Notes: generated by a model from the sequence alone, not told the origin. Positions 8,475 through 17,970 are shown, counted from the first letter of the stretch. The stretch is DNA of 64,000 nt from Rugosimonospora africana (GCF_016862975.1 NZ_BONZ01000039.1:1-64000), one strand, 5' to 3'. Made by a program: numbers and translations.

Positions 8475-9284
8475 ATGCGACCCAGCACCACCGTGACCGG
8501 TACAGGGCGGTTAGCGATGCGGGCGAAGGTACCGGAGATCACCGCCATGTTCTGGCTGATCAAGGTACTGACCACGGGCATGGGCGAGGCCGCCTCCGAC
8601 TACCTCGGCACCGTCAGCCTGGTACTGGCCGGCGCGATCGGGGTCATCGGTCTCGTCGTGGCCCTGGCGCTGCAGTTACGCGCCCGCCGGTACATCGCGC
8701 CGGTGTACTGGTTCGCGGTCGCGATGGTGGCGGTGTTCGGCACCATGGCCGCGGATGCGCTGCATGTGGCATTGGGCGTCCCGTATGCCGGCGCGACCGC
8801 GTTCTACGCCGTGGCCCTGGTCGTCGTGTTCGTGCTCTGGTATCGCGCCGAGGGGACGCTGTCCATCCACAGCATCGTGACCCGGCGTCGGGAGATCTAC
8901 TACTGGGTGACAGTGTTGGCCACCTTCGCCCTGGGAACCGCGGCCGGAGACCTGACCGCGGCCAGCATGCACCTGGGTTACTTCCCCTCGGCCGTGCTGT
9001 TCGGCGTGCTCATCGCGCTGCCCGCCATCGGCCGCCGGCTCGGGCTCAACGGCATCGCCGCGTTCTGGATTGCCTACGTCCTGACCCGCCCACTGGGCGC
9101 CTCGGTCGCCGACTGGCTCGGCAAGCCGCACCACCCCGATGGCGGGCTGGGCTTTGGCGACGGCACCGTGGCGGGCCTCGCGACCCTCGCCATCGTCGCC
9201 CTAGTCGGTTACGTGACTGTCGCTCGCACCGACATCCAGCCGGAAATCGGCACACACCCTGAGCCTGTTGCCGCCGAGGCCTGA
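8475..9284 (+). CDS. COG4705-like integral membrane protein (copy 1)
   Basis: A 269-residue membrane protein with about eight hydrophobic helices. It contains two related halves. A KVPEITAMFWLIKVLTTGMG-type segment near residue 20 is echoed by YYWVTVLATFALGTAAGDLT near residue 140. This internal repeat and the charged residues inside helices are typical of the COG4705 'membrane-anchored' family, whose function is unknown to me. The start ATG 8475 has a GAGGGCGGAG stretch upstream. A close paralogue (18065-18880) is divergent from the second BlaI/M56 pair and shares its operator region, so this copy may respond to the same signal. Confidence 0.75.
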   Translation: MRPSTTVTGTGRLAMRAKVPEITAMFWLIKVLTTGMGEAASDYLGTVSLVLAGAIGVIGLVVALALQLRARRYIAPVYWFAVAMVAVFGTMAADALHVALGVPYAGATAFYAVALVVVFVLWYRAEGTLSIHSIVTRRREIYYWVTVLATFALGTAAGDLTAASMHLGYFPSAVLFGVLIALPAIGRRLGLNGIAAFWIAYVLTRPLGASVADWLGKPHHPDGGLGFGDGTVAGLATLAIVALVGYVTVARTDIQPEIGTHPEPVAAEA

Positions 9285-9589
9285 TCCGACGACGGCCTCC
9301 GTCATCCCGACGCGCTCCGCCGTAATGGTCGGCTCCAGCCTTCTGCCCCCTGCGCACCGGCAACGGTGTGGGCCCTGATCGTCGTCGTCGCGCCATTGAC
9401 GACCGGTTCGAGCACGCACAGCGTTGACCCGGCCGGCGGTCACTGCGCGCTGCGGTGCCGCGCGAAGTCGCTCAGCCTGCTGATCGTCTCGATCCCGCCC
9501 GACTCCGGCCTGAACGCCGGCCGCGCTGACCACAGTCCAGATCTGATACCGATGATCACCTAGATCCTTACCGTCGGGCTGGTGACTCT

Positions 9590-9750
9590 GTCCGCGGCGT
9601 TCCTCGGGTGCGCTGCGCCCACCACCGATCGCCTTGGCGTCCAACAGCGCGCGCCGACCTGCCGCGTCGGGTTGTCCAGTGCCGCGAACGGCCCGCCGTT
9701 GACAGTCACGGCACCGGAGGTGGGCGCGTCCGTGCCTACCAGGGCCGGCG
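9590..9750 (-). pseudogene. Decayed ABC-transporter ATPase fragment
   Basis: Minus-strand peptides G-A-V-T-V-N-G-G-P-F-A-A-L-D-N-P-T-R-Q-V-G-A and, after a frameshift, DAKAIGGGRSA match the middle of the truncated ATPase at 19256-19612 ([11 protein letters not shown]...[10 protein letters not shown] and [13 protein letters not shown]). The nucleotide-binding P-loop and signature are missing. The remaining 9285-10107 region shows no other gene. Confidence 0.65.
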
Positions 9751-10071
9751 TGGGGTCACGGTGAGCGGCCCACGCCGGCGAGCGCATCCGTTGGCTTCCC
9801 GCATTTTGTGCTGAGTGGCCCGTACGGGTCGGCGCGGACACCTCAGGGCAACCACCCAGATCCGCGCCGACCTGTCGCGAACTGTCGACGCCCACTCCAT
9901 CGACGGTGGCCGAAGCGCGAACAGCCGGCGATCCACATATTCGCCGAGGTCATAGCGGAACCCACAAACGCCACGATCGGGCGACAGCAGCTAACGACCG
10001 GCACCCTGAATCGGCTCAGGGTCGCCGCCCGTGCTCGGCGATTTGCGTTGTCCGACAACAGCTATACCCAG

Positions 10072-10090
10072 TATCATCCTCCGCATGATA
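10072..10090. promoter_or_regulatory. Candidate PadR operator TATCAT-N7-ATGATA
   Basis: Perfect 6-bp inverted repeat (10072-10077 and 10085-10090) 17 bp before the start codon of the PadR gene. PadR proteins usually repress their own operon from a palindrome at this place. Assignment is by position only. Confidence 0.5.
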
Positions 10091-10107
10091 TCCGGTTTGG
10101 TACGGTC

Positions 10108-10689
10108 ATGAGCGTCCGCCACGCGCTGCTGGCGCTGTTGACCGAGGGTCCTAAGTACGGCCTTCAACTGCGCGAAGAATTCGTCGCGAGGACGGGCGAG
10201 GTGTGGCCGTTGAACGTCGGCCAGGTGTACACGACACTGCAACGGTTGGAACGCGACGGTCTCGTCGAGTCCGACGACGCCGCTGAACCCGGGCCACAGA
10301 AGGGCTTCCGCATCACCACCGACGGCGAGCAGGAGCTGTCCGGATGGCTGCGCACCCCGCCGGACCTGACCTCGCCTCCGCGCGACGAGCTTGTCATCAA
10401 GGTCCTGGTGGCGCTGCGGGTACCCGGGACCAATGTGCACGAGGTGATCCAGGTACACCGCAGGTACCTGGTCGAGCTCATGCAGCAATGGACCCGGTTG
10501 AAGGAGGACGAAGCCGACTTCGATCTCGGGCTGGCGTTAGTGGTGGACGCGGAATTGTTCCGGCTGGATTCGGTAATCCGGTGGTTGGACGCCGCCGATG
10601 GTCGCCTCAAGCGCGCCGCCGCAGAGCCGGCCACACCGGACCCCGCTGCGACACCGCGGATTCGACTGAAGGTGGGGGTACGGCGGTGA
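10108..10689 (+). CDS. PadR-family transcriptional regulator
   Basis: Regulator of 193 residues from ATG 10108 (MSVRHALLALLTEGPKYGLQL). The N-terminal winged helix has the family pattern H-A-L-L-A-L-L, then YG-QL-EEF, NVGQVYTTLQRLERDGLV. A C-terminal helical dimerisation part follows (to about residue 170), with a short Ala/Pro tail. Its TGA overlaps the GTG of the ABC ATPase gene. The regulator therefore heads a padR-ATPase-permease operon, the LmrR/PadR arrangement in which binding of a toxic compound relieves repression of an exporter. Confidence 0.9.
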   Translation: MSVRHALLALLTEGPKYGLQLREEFVARTGEVWPLNVGQVYTTLQRLERDGLVESDDAAEPGPQKGFRITTDGEQELSGWLRTPPDLTSPPRDELVIKVLVALRVPGTNVHEVIQVHRRYLVELMQQWTRLKEDEADFDLGLALVVDAELFRLDSVIRWLDAADGRLKRAAAEPATPDPAATPRIRLKVGVRR

Positions 10690-11408
10690 CACTCTTGGAG
10701 CTTCGCGACGTGTCGAAGGTCTATGGCACCGGACCGGCGCAGACCCACGCGCTGGACACCGTGAGCCTGTCCGTCGAGGCGGGTTCGATGGTGGCGGTGA
10801 TGGGGCCGAGCGGGTCCGGCAAGAGCACGCTGCTGACTATCGCCGGCAGCCTCGAGGATCCGACCGACGGCGAGGTATTCGTTGACGGCGCCGCTCTGTC
10901 GGGGATGTCCCGCGCCCAGCGCGCCCAGCTGCGCCGGCGCTTCATCGGCTTTGTGTTCCAGGACTACAACCTGCTGCCCGGCCTGACCGCGGCCGAAAAC
11001 GTCGCGCTGCCCTTGGAGTTGGACGGCACAGCGGTCCGCAAGGCGCGCATCGCCGGAATGGCCGCACTCGATGAACTTGACCTCGCCGACCGGGCGGACC
11101 ACTTTCCTGACGAGCTGTCCGGCGGCGAGCGGCAACGGGTGGCCATTGCCCGCGCCATGGTCGGCCAGCACCGGCTCCTGCTGGCCGACGAGCCCTCCGG
11201 CGCACTCGACTCGGTCAACGCGGAGTCCGTGATGCGCCTGATCCACACCGCCTGCAAGCGCGGCATGGCCGCGGTGGTGGTGACTCACGACGCGCAGCTG
11301 GCCTCGTGGGCTGACCGGGTGGTGTTCCTGCGCGACGGACGGGTAGCCGACCAGACCAGGCCTACGCCTGGACCCGAAACGCTGCTGACTCCGGGACCGG
11401 GCCGATGA
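10686..11408 (+). CDS. ABC transporter ATP-binding protein (MacB/LolD type)
   Basis: The 240-residue ATPase starts at the GTG overlapping padR. It has Walker A GPSGSGKST at about residue 39, the Q-loop in FVFQDYNLLPGLTAAENV, signature LSGGERQRVAIARA, Walker B LLLADEPSGALD and the H-loop VVVTHD. The S-G-A-L-D after Walker B and the partner FtsX permease place it in the MacB/BceA/LolD group, which exports or detaches peptides, antibiotics or lipids at the membrane. Its stop overlaps the permease start (ATGA). Confidence 0.93.
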   Translation: MTLLELRDVSKVYGTGPAQTHALDTVSLSVEAGSMVAVMGPSGSGKSTLLTIAGSLEDPTDGEVFVDGAALSGMSRAQRAQLRRRFIGFVFQDYNLLPGLTAAENVALPLELDGTAVRKARIAGMAALDELDLADRADHFPDELSGGERQRVAIARAMVGQHRLLLADEPSGALDSVNAESVMRLIHTACKRGMAAVVVTHDAQLASWADRVVFLRDGRVADQTRPTPGPETLLTPGPGR

Positions 11409-13882
11409 GCACCGTACTGCTGGAACGTCCGGCCGAGGCACACGCTACGGACGGCGGAGCTGCTGCGCGCCGCGCCGTGGTCCGCTGGGCATGGCGGCTG
11501 TTTCGCCGTGAGTGGCGCCAGCAGCTGCTGGTACTGGCGCTGATCACCGTCGCGGTCGCGGCGACCGTTCTCGGCGCCGCCGTCGGGGTGAACACCCCAC
11601 CGCCTCACAACACCGGGTTCGGCACCGCCGACCATCTCGTCACCCTCCCCGGCGCCGACCCGCACCTCACCGACGACATCGCGGCCATCCGGCAGCGCTT
11701 CGGAGCTGTCGACGTCATCGAGGACCAGTCGATAGCCACCGGCATGGTGCAGGGAGCCCGGCTGCGCGCCCAGGATCCGAAGGGCCCCTACGGTTCTCCG
11801 ATGCTCGACCTCGTCTCCGGCCGCTATCCAGCGGGAGCCGGCGAAGTCGCCCTGACCGGCCCGTTGGCGTCCACCCTCGATCTACGCGTCGGCGCTGTGT
11901 GGCACGAATCCACGCGCGCTTTGCGCGTTGTCGGCCTGGTCGAAAACCCGCAGAATCTGCTCGACGAGTTCGCTCTGGTCCCGCCGGGACAGCTCAGCGC
12001 ACCGGATCGGGTCACCATTCTGTTCGATGCGGCACCAGCGCAGGTCGCGGCGTTCACCTTCCCAGCCGACGTGCAGGCCCAGGTCCCCCGTGCGGCGCAG
12101 GGTCTCGACCCGGCCGTCGTCGTGTTCGTCGTCGCGATTTTTGGGCTGGTCTTCGTCGGCCTGGTGGCGGTGGCCGGATTCTCCGTACTGGGCCAGCGCC
12201 GGATGCGCGCGCTGGGCATGCTCTCCTCACTCGGCGCCACCGACCGCAATATCCGCCTGGTCATGGTCGCCAACGGCGGCCTGGTCGGTGCCGTCGCCGC
12301 GCTGATCGGCACGGTCGTCGGCATCGCCGCCTGGATCGTGTACGCCCCGAACCTGCAGAACAGTGCCCATCACCGCGTGGTCTGGTACGCGCTGCCGTGG
12401 TGGCTGATCGCAGCCAACGTGGTTCTCGCGGTCCTGACTCCGGTGCTGGCCTCCGTGCGGCCCGCCCGCGCCGCAGCCAGGCTGTCCATCGTGGCGGCCC
12501 TGTCCGGACGACCGACACCACCGAAACCGACGCACCGTTCAGCGGTACCCGGCATCACGCTGCTCGCCGGCGGCATCCTGCTGCTCGCATTCTCCGGCGG
12601 CTGGGGCGGCTCCGGCGGCAAGGACCTGCTCTTCGAACTCGGCGGGCTGCTGGCCACCGCCGCCGGTCTGCTGCTGCTCGCCCCGGCCGGTACCACGATC
12701 CTGGGCATCATCGCCCGGCGGGCACCGCTGCCGATCCGGCTAGCGCTACGCGATCTCGCCCGTTACCGCGCCCGCTCCGGCGCAGCCCTGGCGGCGATCA
12801 GCTTCGCCGTCCTCATCGCCGTGATGATCTGCCTGATCGCCACCGGCCGCTACGCCGACCCGGTCGACTACTTCGCACCCAACCTCGCGGCCAACCAACT
12901 CGTCGCGTACGTACCAGGGCCCAACCCGGCGAACAACGGCCCTGGACCAGTCACGCCAACACCGCTACCCAGCGCCACCGCGCTCCAAGCGAGCGCGGAC
13001 GAGATCGCCGCCGCCGTCGGCAGCCGCAATGTCTTGGCCCTCGACACCAGTGACGCAAACCTGGGCAAGATGGTCCCCAACCGGGGAGTGTTGGTGTATT
13101 CCGGTCTTGTCTACGTCGCCAGCCCGGCGCTGCTGGCCCACTACGGAATCGATCCGAACACGGTCGACCCGACCGCGATGTTTCTCACCTCACGCTCAGG
13201 CCTGGACCACACCCAGGGACTGCAAATGTTGTACGCGCCACCTACGGCGCCCGGCTGCAATCCCGATAGCTGCATCGCGGACCCGAAAATCCAGGTAATC
13301 CCAGGCCTACCAACGGATTCCTCAGCGCCCAACCTCGTGATCACCACCCACGCCCTGCAGACGCTCAACCTCAAAGCCACTCCTGCGGGCTGGCTGATGC
13401 AGACACCACAACCGTTGACGGCCGGGCAAATCAACGCCGCGCGGCAGGCGGCGGCCGCCGCCGGGATGACCATCGAGACCAAGAGCGACGCCCCCTCGCT
13501 GTCGCAGCTGCGCAATTACGCCACCGGGGTGGGCATCCTGCTCGCCCTGGCCGTACTGGCAATGACGGTCGGGCTGATCCGCAGCGAATGCGCTGCCGAT
13601 CTGCAAACGTTGACCGCGACCGGGGCCAGTGCCCGGACCCGGCGCACCATCACCGCCGCCACCGCCGGTGCGCTCGGCCTGGTCGGGGCACTGCTCGGCA
13701 CGACCGTCGCATACCTGGCCACCGTCGCGTACTTCCGTAGCCAACTCAGCCAACGCATGAGCAACCCACCAGTCCTCGACCTGGTACTCATCGTCATCGG
13801 CCTGCCTCTCGTCGCGACGATCGGGAGCTGGTTGCTCGCCGGCCGGCAACCGCCAACCATCGCGCATCAGCCCATCGGATGA
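11405..13882 (+). CDS. FtsX-like ABC transporter permease
   Basis: An 825-residue permease. It has an N-terminal cytoplasmic stretch and a first helix near residue 40. A large extracytoplasmic domain covers about 60-235. Three helices with the FtsX pattern occupy about 240-360. A middle hydrophobic part at about 380-490 is followed by a second extracytoplasmic domain at about 500-690, then the final FtsX module to the C-terminus. This two-FtsX-domain layout matches BceB/YtrF-like or SalY-like permeases for antimicrobial peptides. It is the third gene of the padR operon. A damaged copy of its last 130 residues lies at 26518-26824, evidence for an earlier duplication. Confidence 0.9.
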   Translation: MSTVLLERPAEAHATDGGAAARRAVVRWAWRLFRREWRQQLLVLALITVAVAATVLGAAVGVNTPPPHNTGFGTADHLVTLPGADPHLTDDIAAIRQRFGAVDVIEDQSIATGMVQGARLRAQDPKGPYGSPMLDLVSGRYPAGAGEVALTGPLASTLDLRVGAVWHESTRALRVVGLVENPQNLLDEFALVPPGQLSAPDRVTILFDAAPAQVAAFTFPADVQAQVPRAAQGLDPAVVVFVVAIFGLVFVGLVAVAGFSVLGQRRMRALGMLSSLGATDRNIRLVMVANGGLVGAVAALIGTVVGIAAWIVYAPNLQNSAHHRVVWYALPWWLIAANVVLAVLTPVLASVRPARAAARLSIVAALSGRPTPPKPTHRSAVPGITLLAGGILLLAFSGGWGGSGGKDLLFELGGLLATAAGLLLLAPAGTTILGIIARRAPLPIRLALRDLARYRARSGAALAAISFAVLIAVMICLIATGRYADPVDYFAPNLAANQLVAYVPGPNPANNGPGPVTPTPLPSATALQASADEIAAAVGSRNVLALDTSDANLGKMVPNRGVLVYSGLVYVASPALLAHYGIDPNTVDPTAMFLTSRSGLDHTQGLQMLYAPPTAPGCNPDSCIADPKIQVIPGLPTDSSAPNLVITTHALQTLNLKATPAGWLMQTPQPLTAGQINAARQAAAAAGMTIETKSDAPSLSQLRNYATGVGILLALAVLAMTVGLIRSECAADLQTLTATGASARTRRTITAATAGALGLVGALLGTTVAYLATVAYFRSQLSQRMSNPPVLDLVLIVIGLPLVATIGSWLLAGRQPPTIAHQPIG

Positions 13883-14093
13883 CCGCGGGTGGCCCCGGTT
13901 GCGCCGTCACGGCCAATCCGGGGCCGCCCGGCCACGGCCCGCAGCGAACAATGCGCCGACGGCCACCCGCTACGGATCCTCCTGAGACCCTGAGCGCGCG
14001 TGACGTTCCCTCATCCTGTGGCGTCGCTGGCCACGACACCATCGGAAGGCGAACAAGGTGCGGCGACTGGGATTCCCGCCCCGTCTACCCCCT

Positions 14094-15695
14094 TCAGAAT
14101 GGTGCGTAGTCAACGCCGCAGTGCGTCCCGGCGGGTGGTGCCTGGGCGGACAGCAGGTACTGGTTTTCTGCCGCCAACGCACACGAGCTTCCGGCATGGA
14201 TCGACATGTGCCCGTAGCCGTCGACGGTGAGAACCCGCGCGTCACCCAGTTCCCGGGCCGCCTGCTCGCCGCCCGAATAGGGCGTGCTCGGGTCGTCGGT
14301 CACGCTGACGAGCAGGATGGGCGTACCCGTGTGACGGTTCCATGGCCCGGTGTAGCGAGCAACGGTCCTCGGCCAAGTGGCGCAGGGCATCTCGGAGTAC
14401 AGGCGTACCGGGCTCATCAGCGGAGCCTGCTGTGCTATCCGATTCTGGATGACGGGCCACGCCGAGGGGTTGCGGGGCATCGCCGTGTCCGCGCAGAAGA
14501 CCGCTTGCGAGGCGTCGCCGGTGTTGTCGTACTCCGCTGCCGGCGGCAGCGCCGCAGGTGGAATGCCGATGGCTTGCAGGGCCCCCACTCCGCCGGGGTC
14601 GCCGGTCGTCAGAGCCTGTAACGCCTGAGCGAGGTTCAGCCAGCTGCCCGGTTCGTCCATCGCACCATCGATCCCACCGACGAGATCCTGGTACGTGATC
14701 GCCTGTGGTGGTTGGCTGCCGGGTACCGTCAGCATTTCCTGACGGGCCCGCGCGAACAGCAGATCCAGCTTCCCGTGCAAGGAACCGTCCGGCTGGGCGG
14801 AGGTGTCCGCGAACGGGCAACGTGATGCTCCGGCGGCCGCGCAGGTGGTGAGGAACGCGTCGAGGGTGTGCTCAGCCGCGACGGCCTCGGAGGCGAGCAG
14901 GTCCACGGTGTCGTCGGCCCAGGCGTGGGGGTCGACGACGCCGTCGAGCACCATGGCCCGCACGCGTCCCGGGAACATGTTGGCGTACACCTCGCCGAGG
15001 TAGCTGCCGTAGGACAGACCCCAGTAGTTGAGGGTGGTGTCGCCGAGCGCGGCGCGTAGCAGATCCATGTCCCTGGCGACGTCCGCGGTGGTCACGTGCC
15101 GCAGCAGATCACCGGAGCGTTGCTCGCATTGGCGACGGTACTCATCGGCCGTGGCTGCGACGGTGCGCTCCTGGTCTCTGGTGATCGGGAAGGTCGGTGT
15201 CCCCGCCCAGAATGCCTGGGCCTGCGCGTCGGTGGCGAAGCACTTCACCGGCGTGCTCGCACCGACCCCGCGCGGATCGAACCCGACGATGTCATATCGG
15301 GCGCGAACGTCGGCGTTGAAGATCTGCTCCGCGCCGCGAGCCACCCCGATCCCGGATATACCGGGACCGCCGGGGTTGATGAAAATCGCGCCGGCACGAT
15401 GGGCCGGATCGCTGGCGGGCAGCCGGATCAGTGCGAGGTCGATCTGTCGCCCGCGTGGTTGCCGGTAGTCCAGCGGTACGCGGGCGGTGGCGCACTGGAA
15501 CCCGTCCGAGCAGTCGGTCCAGGCCAGCGTGGGTGTCGGCGGAGTAGGCGTGGATGCCGCCAGCGCGGGCTGTGCCGGTGCGCTCACCAGCCCGGCGGTC
15601 AGCATGGCGAGCACGGTGGCAGCAGACCAGCGCCAGCGGGCGGTACGGCGGGCGGAGGGCACGGTACCTGAGGTTTGGGTGTTGAAAACCTTCAT
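14094..15695 (-). CDS. Secreted alpha/beta hydrolase, tripeptidyl-aminopeptidase (TAP/SlpD) type
   Basis: Preprotein of 533 residues if started at ATG 15695 (MKVFNTQTSG; ATG 15704 is an alternative). A Sec-type signal (W-R-W-S-A-A-T-V-L-A-M-L-T-A-G-L-V, then A-x-A sites) is followed by the catalytic domain. The oxyanion region is INPGGPGISG. The nucleophile elbow GLSYGSYLG is near residue 230. The C-terminal TAP-like domain (PF08386) ends with an Asp in DDPSTPY and a His in DGYGHM. Streptomyces relatives (Tap, SlpD, SlpE) remove tripeptides from secreted proteins. The promoter holds unusual 14-bp tandem repeats. It is convergent with the ABC exporter operon. Confidence 0.9.
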   Translation of the reverse strand: MKVFNTQTSGTVPSARRTARWRWSAATVLAMLTAGLVSAPAQPALAASTPTPPTPTLAWTDCSDGFQCATARVPLDYRQPRGRQIDLALIRLPASDPAHRAGAIFINPGGPGISGIGVARGAEQIFNADVRARYDIVGFDPRGVGASTPVKCFATDAQAQAFWAGTPTFPITRDQERTVAATADEYRRQCEQRSGDLLRHVTTADVARDMDLLRAALGDTTLNYWGLSYGSYLGEVYANMFPGRVRAMVLDGVVDPHAWADDTVDLLASEAVAAEHTLDAFLTTCAAAGASRCPFADTSAQPDGSLHGKLDLLFARARQEMLTVPGSQPPQAITYQDLVGGIDGAMDEPGSWLNLAQALQALTTGDPGGVGALQAIGIPPAALPPAAEYDNTGDASQAVFCADTAMPRNPSAWPVIQNRIAQQAPLMSPVRLYSEMPCATWPRTVARYTGPWNRHTGTPILLVSVTDDPSTPYSGGEQAARELGDARVLTVDGYGHMSIHAGSSCALAAENQYLLSAQAPPAGTHCGVDYAPF

Positions 15696-15700
15696 GCCAC

Positions 15701-15752
15701 GCATAGTACGCACCGCGTAGTACGCCGCGCGTAGTACGCGGCACGTAATAGT
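15701..15752. repeat. 14-bp tandem repeats at the hydrolase promoter
   Basis: Three full and one partial unit follow each other without spacing: GCATAGTACGCACC, GCGTAGTACGCCGC, GCGTAGTACGCGGC and ACGTAATAGTC. The shared core TAGTACGC contains a GTAC palindrome. The array starts within ten bases of the start codon of the secreted hydrolase. It is probably a cooperative regulator site or a leader structure; the cognate protein is unknown. Confidence 0.7.
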
Positions 15753-15759
15753 CTTCAAT

Positions 15760-16538
15760 CGGGAACACACAGCACCTGATGCAAGACAGGGCACGGCGGC
15801 GGCCGAGCGCTGCACCGCTGCCGCGACAGGCTGGCACTACCCATCGCCGAGGCCAGCAAGCTGATGCCGCACAGGTCGCGCAGCAGCCTGCGGTCGCCGG
15901 CGACCAGGCCGGCCCCGGCCACCCCGGCGGCGAGTGCCCCGTATCCGCAGTAGGTCAGGGCGAGCGAGGCGGCCGGCCGCAGCAGGGGCAGCCGCCGGCC
16001 GGCGGCCCGCTCGGATTCACCGAACGGGGGGTGACCACGCCGGCACAGCCACAAGGCGGCCCGACGGCCGGCAATCTGCCACAGCCAGCCGCCGGGACCG
16101 GCCACCCCGGAACCCCCGGCACCAGGCCGCAAGGAACGTCTCCTGTAGCACGTCCTTCATGTCAGCGGCGGCGCAGCCGGGCAGCCAGCCACGGCGCATG
16201 CCGCGAAAACAGCTCCCGCAGGGCCCCCGTCGTCGCCCGTCATGGCAGCGATCGGCTCATCGTCGTCCATCGCCTTCTCTGTTTCGTCCGACGCCGATTG
16301 GTTCGCTGAGGCCGGGCAGCGTCGTGGCCACTGGCGGCCCTACCGCGTCGTCCAGGTCGTCGTACTCCGTGTTGACGGGCCCCGTCGTGAGAACATCGCG
16401 TTCGAGGCCGCGAGCCTGGCCGACGACGCGGATGCCATCAAGGACGCGCCAATGCTTCGGCCATGTGAGAGGGCTTTGCGAGGGGATCGTTGAGGCGCCG
16501 CGCGGCGGCAGGCGGACTCCATCGGCCACGGTGTCGAG
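15760..16538 (-). pseudogene. Decayed ECF sigma factor (region 2) and following debris
   Basis: Between about 16040 and 16270 on the minus strand, broken frames read MDDDEP, then ALRELFSRHAPWLAARLRRR, then D-V-L-Q-E-T-F-L-A-A-W, then GPGGWLWQIAGRRAALWL. This is the order of sigma-70 region 2 in actinobacterial ECF factors. At least two frameshifts separate the pieces and no region 4 is seen. Further along (15830-15980) a hydrophobic stretch may be the remains of a membrane or anti-sigma protein, which I cannot assign. The remaining 16270-16538 shows no gene. Confidence 0.6.
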
Positions 16539-17483
16539 TTAGCCGGTCCCCACCGGCGGGGCCTGCCTCGCCGAGGCGGTCGGTTCCGCGTGCTCGAACA
16601 GGTTCTCGCCGGTATGTGCCACCGCAAGTGCGCCAGCGGCGACCGCGAGTGTCAGAGCGACGAGCGCGGCCAGATGGCAGGCGCGGGTGCGGGGTGCGGG
16701 CTGCAGCAGCGCGACGACCCGGCGAGTGACCTGGCCGCCGGCTGCGGCGGCGACGACGTTCGGTGCCGGTGTGTGAGTGCCCATCAGTGCGACCTGAGCG
16801 ATGGTGGCGGCGACCTGTCGCCGATCGCTGCTGCGTGCGGCGTCTTCGTCGGCCCACCGTTCGGTGGCTTCACGGACGGCCCGCGCTGTTGGGCGTAGCA
16901 GCGGATTGACCGCCGCGGCCAGGTCGGCGGTCAATGTCCAGCAGGTGTGGCGATGATCGCGGTGGGATCGTTCGTGAGCCATCAGCACCCGCCGCCCCGG
17001 TCCGTCGAGCGCAGCGAGCATGCCGGTGGTGATGACGGTACGAGGGCGTAACCCGGGGGTCGTGAACGCCTGCGGCTGTTCGCTGTCAACGATGACGAAC
17101 GGGGAGCCGTCGGTGTTGTGAAGGTGTCGGCAGGCACGGTGTACGGCTAGCAGCGCCCGGCCGGTGTGCACCGCGTTGCCTAGGGCGCACAGTGCCACGG
17201 GTACCAGCAAGGCCCCGGTGGTGACCGCTACGGGGGCGGGGATCGGGTCGAGCAGGCGCAGTGTGTGGGGGGACCAGGTGCCGTACTCAGCGACCTCGGC
17301 CAGTTGGCCGATCCAGGTGAAGGCGACCGTACCCAGGACGAACACTGTGGCGACGGCGGCCAGCAGGGCGCTGGGTACCAGCAGCCGGACCGCAAGATGT
17401 GGTGCCATCGCGCGGGTCAGGTGTGGGCCGGCCAGCGCGAATGTCAGGCAGGCCATCAGGGAGGCGATCACGGCGATGTTCAA
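16539..17483 (-). CDS. M56-family membrane metallopeptidase (BlaR1-like, copy 2)
   Basis: Full-length paralogue (314 residues) of the peptidase at 1241, with the same N-terminal helices, HERSH zinc motif (LMAHERSHRDHRH) and the downstream E-A-T-E-R-W-A-D-E-D-A-A segment. It starts with TTG at 17483, overlapping the TGA of the repressor gene, where the other two copies use GTG. A final hydrophobic helix and the HTGENLFEHAE tail are kept. No sensor domain is attached. It is expected to inactivate the adjacent repressor when the envelope is damaged; this is an inference from family and gene pairing. Confidence 0.88.
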   Translation of the reverse strand: MNIAVIASLMACLTFALAGPHLTRAMAPHLAVRLLVPSALLAAVATVFVLGTVAFTWIGQLAEVAEYGTWSPHTLRLLDPIPAPVAVTTGALLVPVALCALGNAVHTGRALLAVHRACRHLHNTDGSPFVIVDSEQPQAFTTPGLRPRTVITTGMLAALDGPGRRVLMAHERSHRDHRHTCWTLTADLAAAVNPLLRPTARAVREATERWADEDAARSSDRRQVAATIAQVALMGTHTPAPNVVAAAAGGQVTRRVVALLQPAPRTRACHLAALVALTLAVAAGALAVAHTGENLFEHAEPTASARQAPPVGTG

Positions 17484-17896
17484 GGCCGCTCCCGGCGGGA
17501 CGAACCGCCCTGCTTCGGCGGGGTCGGGGTGTCCTGGTCGGCGGTGATCTGGTCCAGTAGGCCGCGCAGTACCTGTTCGTCGTCTGCGGTGAGCCCGTCG
17601 ACGAAGCGTGCAAGCACCCCGACACGGTCCTGTTCGATGTCGAGCAGACGGTGCATCCTTCGGGCGGTGACGTTGGCCGGGTCGCCGATGGCGGTGTAGG
17701 CGAACGCTCGACCGGCGCGTGTTCGGGTCAGCAGGCCCCGCTCATGCAGCCGGGCCATCACGGTCATCACCGTGGTGTAGGCCAGTTGCCTGTCGAGAGC
17801 GTCGCGCACCTGTGCTGGAGTCATCGCCGTGTCGGCCTGGCCAATCAGCTCCAGGATCGCCTGGGCCAGGTCGCCGTGGCCGCGTCGATGCTCCAT
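17480..17896 (-). CDS. BlaI/MecI/CopY-family repressor (copy 2)
   Basis: The product is 138 residues, starting MEHRRGHGDLAQAIL, and is highly similar to the products at 828 and 20019 (same YTTVMTVMARLHERGLLTR helix region). It is transcribed leftward with the M56 gene and is divergent from the membrane protein gene at 18065. The 168-bp region between them holds two mirror-image BlaI-type dyads, so the protein probably represses both itself and the divergent gene. Confidence 0.9.
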   Translation of the reverse strand: MEHRRGHGDLAQAILELIGQADTAMTPAQVRDALDRQLAYTTVMTVMARLHERGLLTRTRAGRAFAYTAIGDPANVTARRMHRLLDIEQDRVGVLARFVDGLTADDEQVLRGLLDQITADQDTPTPPKQGGSSRRERP

Positions 17897-17920
17897 GTGT
17901 CCCGCCCCATCCTGCCTACC

Positions 17921-17970
17921 TACTACATTATTTCGTCGTAATATGCTGCCTACGACGTGAAAGTGTAGTA
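17921..17970. promoter_or_regulatory. Two mirror-image BlaI-type operators in a divergent promoter
   Basis: TACTAC-N8-GTCGTA (17921-17940) and TACGAC-N8-GTAGTA (17951-17970) are each imperfect dyads and are exact mirror images of one another in their half sites. They lie between the leftward repressor gene and the rightward COG4705-like gene, as if one dimer site served each promoter. The spacing agrees with the 8-base spacer at 19973-20002. Confidence 0.7.
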
